NCBI GenBank assembly: GCA_013696185.1 | Contig: JACCZA010000383.1 | Location: 1-7,510 of the forward strand | DNA: 7,510 nucleotides | From: Actinomycetota bacterium | GTDB taxonomy: Bacteria > Actinomycetota > Thermoleophilia > Gaiellales > Gaiellaceae | Direction of reading: 5' to 3' | Shown here: positions 6,358 to 7,510 of the stretch, piece by piece | Numbering within the stretch: the stretch's first letter is position 1 | How the letters are laid out: every line of letters starts with the position of its first letter | The notes under the pieces: model-generated | Seen by the model: the letters and a program-made list of their open reading frames with translations, nothing else | Told to the model about the DNA's origin: nothing | The model's database searches: none | Translations under genes and position numbers: made by a program

Positions 6358-6626
6358 ATGGACCCTGGACCAGATGGCCGTCGCGTGGAGCTCGCGGTCG
6401 CGCGCTGGAGCCACATCCTCGCCGGGCATCCCGAGCTCGCGCGGCATCTCGGAAGCCTCACCCAAGCGGTTCACGAGCCGGATCGGCGAACGGCCGGGCG
6501 GGAAGAGAACGAGGAGTGGTACTACCTCGAGGGCGCCGGGCCAAGTCGGTGGCTCAAGGTGGTCGTACACTTGAAGGCGGCCGGGGGCGGATCGTCACGG
6601 CGTTCGGCCGAAGATCCATGCCATGA
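6358..6626 (+). pseudogene. Frameshifted small nuclease-like gene (PBECR / RelE-barnase-like fold)
   Basis: From the ATG at 6358, with GAGG seven bases upstream, the frame reads ARWSHILAGHPELARHL, EEWYYLEGAGPSRWLKVVVHL. At about 6573 the family pattern continues in another frame as EGGRGRIVTAFGRRSMP and stops at 6624-6626. Adding one base (CTTGAAGG to CTTGGAAGG) would join them into an 89-residue protein. The stop then overlaps the DUF2283 start as ATGA, which strongly suggests that was the ancestral end. The W-x-H-I...H-P-E opening and V-T-A-F ending recall the small BECR/PBECR-type nuclease-like proteins of phages and toxin loci; this assignment is from memory. Either a real mutation or a sequencing error explains the break. 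Unrepaired, the frame runs on to 6732 with an arginine-rich, unrelated tail. Confidence 0.6.
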
Positions 6627-6895
6627 GCGTCAGCGTCGGCTCCGTCACCTTCGACCGGGTCTCCTACGACCGGGAAGCAGACGTCCTCTACCTCAGCTCC
6701 GGCGACCCAGGGCAGGCGGTGGACTTCGATGAGTCGCAAGAGGGACACGCTCTCCGCTACGACAGCGACGGGAGGCTCGTCGGGATCACGATCGTCGGCG
6801 CCCGCCGTCTGCTCGAGCAGGACGAGATCGTCGTCACGCCGCCTCAGCTTCGCGTCGACGGCGAGGAGCTTGCGGCCGCCCTCGCTGCGGCGTAG
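6623..6895 (+). CDS. DUF2283 family protein, possible antitoxin partner
   Basis: The 90-residue protein contains the DUF2283 pattern: YDREADVLYLSSG, then GHALRYDSDGRLVGITIVG and ARRLLEQ. These are short beta-rich proteins of unknown biochemical function. They are often found beside small RelE- or DUF4258-like proteins, which suggests antitoxin or immunity roles, but this is inference. The ATG at 6623 overlaps the stop of the repaired upstream gene (ATGA) and has no strong ribosome site, so translation was probably coupled. The frameshift upstream would now end translation at 6732, inside this gene, and may lower its expression. The hydrophobic strand order is intact and no residue looks damaged. 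Confidence 0.8.
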   Translation: MSVSVGSVTFDRVSYDREADVLYLSSGDPGQAVDFDESQEGHALRYDSDGRLVGITIVGARRLLEQDEIVVTPPQLRVDGEELAAALAAA

Positions 6896-7036
6896 CGCCC
6901 GGTGTCAGCAGGGACAACTGATCGGTGCGAAAAACGCCCGTTTGGACCCGCGCCCGTGATTCTGCTGTGGGGCTGGTGTGGGGTCGAATCTGAGTGTCCT
7001 ACGCTCAAGGTGGGCAAAATCCCTGCAAATTAGGCA

Positions 7037-7082
7037 TGGGCGGTGCAGGGCTCGAACCTGCGACCCCCTGCTTGTAAGGCAG
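7037..7082 (-). tRNA. 3' half of a tRNA-Val(UAC): probable integrase attachment site
   Basis: On the minus strand the sequence carries an anticodon loop CTTACAA (anticodon UAC at 7076-7074), a variable region, a T-arm GCAGG-TTCGAGC-CCTGC, the 3' acceptor strand ACCGCCC and discriminator A, with no encoded CCA. The anticodon stem loses pairing at its outermost position (7083), and beyond it no D-arm and no 5' acceptor GGGCGGT can be found. It is therefore a fragment, not a working gene. tRNA 3' halves left beside an integrase gene are the classic scar of tRNA-targeted integration. Tyr-recombinase coding sequence begins 26 bases away. Confidence 0.8.
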
Positions 7083-7092
7083 TCCGGGCGTT

Positions 7093-7182
7093 CGCCACCT
7101 GTCGCCATCAGTCGCGAACCTGCTGCAAAGCGACCACTTCGCCACCCGCGTCCGAGGACGGATTCCGCCACCTGTCGCCACC
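7093..7182. repeat. CGCCACC repeats next to the att fragment, candidate integrase arm sites
   Basis: CGCCACC occurs at 7093-7099, 7140-7146, 7166-7172 and 7176-7182, with a one-mismatch copy (CGCCATC) at 7103-7109. Two pairs are spaced exactly ten bases, one helical turn. A 15-base block, CGCCACCTGTCGCCA, is repeated at 7093-7107 and 7166-7180. The copies span both the non-coding gap and the end of the integrase gene, so the repetition is not explained by coding alone. Confidence 0.5.
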
Positions 7183-7510
7183 TGCACGTTCCAAAACTGT
7201 TCCAAAGGCGCTCTCCTCCATTCGCCTACGGATGTCCTCCGAGTGCCGGGCCTGATCGAACAGGCGGGCGTACGTATCGGACGTGATGCTCGGCTTCGCG
7301 TGGCCGAGCTGACGCGACACCTGCACGACGTCGAGCCCGAGGTCGACGATCAGATGGGACGCGAAGGTATTCCGCAGCGCGTGCATGGTCAGCTTCGGCT
7401 TGCCGTCCCCCTCCAGCCCCCTCGCCGCGAGCTCCAGGCCTCGCCGGGACACGTTGCGAGGGGCGAGCGGTGTTCCCGCCGCCGAGGCGAACACGAAGTC
7501 CCGCGCCCCC
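7108..7510 (-). CDS. Second tyrosine recombinase / integrase, C-terminal part, cut by window edge
   Basis: The minus-strand frame is open to base 7510 (RDFVFASAAGTPLAPRNV...), so the GTG at 7494 is probably internal and the gene begins outside the window. The visible portion is the end of a phage-type integrase catalytic domain: H and R in MHALRNTF (7383-7372), H in QLGHAKPS (7302-7300), and nucleophile Y in SDTYARLF (7272-7270). The first catalytic arginine and the lysine lie beyond the edge. A ~45-residue tail follows the tyrosine region. The sequence is clearly different from the integrase at 5230-6339, so these are separate systems. Its stop lies 26 bases from the tRNA-Val fragment, which identifies the likely attachment site of its element. 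The intact catalytic residues suggest it may still be active. Confidence 0.88.
   Translation of the reverse strand, partial: GARDFVFASAAGTPLAPRNVSRRGLELAARGLEGDGKPKLTMHALRNTFASHLIVDLGLDVVQVSRQLGHAKPSITSDTYARLFDQARHSEDIRRRMEESAFGTVLERAGGDRWRNPSSDAGGEVVALQQVRD

Noticed and set aside
5029..6570. A 513-codon open frame on the minus strand opposite the integrase
   Set aside because: It is arginine/alanine-rich with no recognisable motif and is antisense to a complete integrase with all catalytic residues. It is a by-product of high GC.
6565..6580. Programmed -1 frameshifting in the nuclease-like gene
   Set aside because: No X-XXY-YYZ slippery heptamer and no evident downstream stimulatory stem are present at the break; mutation or sequencing error is simpler.
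6358..6732. The unshifted 124-codon frame as an intact gene
   Set aside because: After ~6573 it becomes arginine-rich and overlaps DUF2283 by more than 100 bases, while the shifted frame continues the family pattern and ends at an ATGA junction.
7037..7110. A complete tRNA-Val gene
   Set aside because: No D-arm or GGGCGGT 5' acceptor strand can be found upstream of the anticodon stem, and the outermost anticodon-stem pair is already lost.
6905..7171. Minus-strand 88-codon frame crossing the tRNA fragment
   Set aside because: It translates tRNA sequence and has no domain; it also overlaps the integrase end.

Overview
The window is very GC-rich. It carries several features typical of high-GC Actinobacteria: a class III cyclase/ATPase/TPR fusion, GTG starts placed just after TANNNT boxes with almost no leader, and a tRNA without an encoded CCA. 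The cyclase type would suit the Thermoleophilia (Gaiella-like soil lineages). That assignment is inference from style, not from a marker gene.

Layout. Positions 1-2856 (+) are the 3' part of a large signalling protein: the tail of a cyclase homology domain, a P-loop ATPase and a long TPR-like region. The gene begins upstream of the window. From 2857 onward the region is accessory. After a structured 252-base gap with several inverted repeats come a VapB/VapC-type toxin-antitoxin pair (3109-3737, -), a frameshifted and truncated phosphotransferase remnant (3794-4067, -), and an XRE-regulator/nucleotidyltransferase pair (4144-4940, -). Divergent from that pair are a small excisionase-like protein and a complete tyrosine recombinase (5007-6339, +). 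These are followed by a frameshifted small nuclease-like gene coupled to a DUF2283 gene (6358-6895, +). At 7037-7082 (-) lies the 3' half of a tRNA-Val(UAC) with no 5' half. Next to it is the C-terminal part of a second tyrosine recombinase (7108-7510, -), cut by the window edge.

How it fits together. I see a genomic-island patchwork, with stabilisation or defence-type gene pairs and two independent integrases between a chromosomal signalling gene and a tRNA attachment site. The geometry of the tRNA fragment predicts that the second integrase belongs to an element extending to the right of the window, and that an intact tRNA-Val(UAC) gene lies at that element's far end. Repeats of the heptamer CGCCACC beside the tRNA fragment could be integrase arm sites. 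Two gene remnants, and a nucleotidyltransferase that seems to lack two of its three catalytic carboxylates, indicate active decay. No rRNA genes, CRISPR array or phage structural genes are visible.
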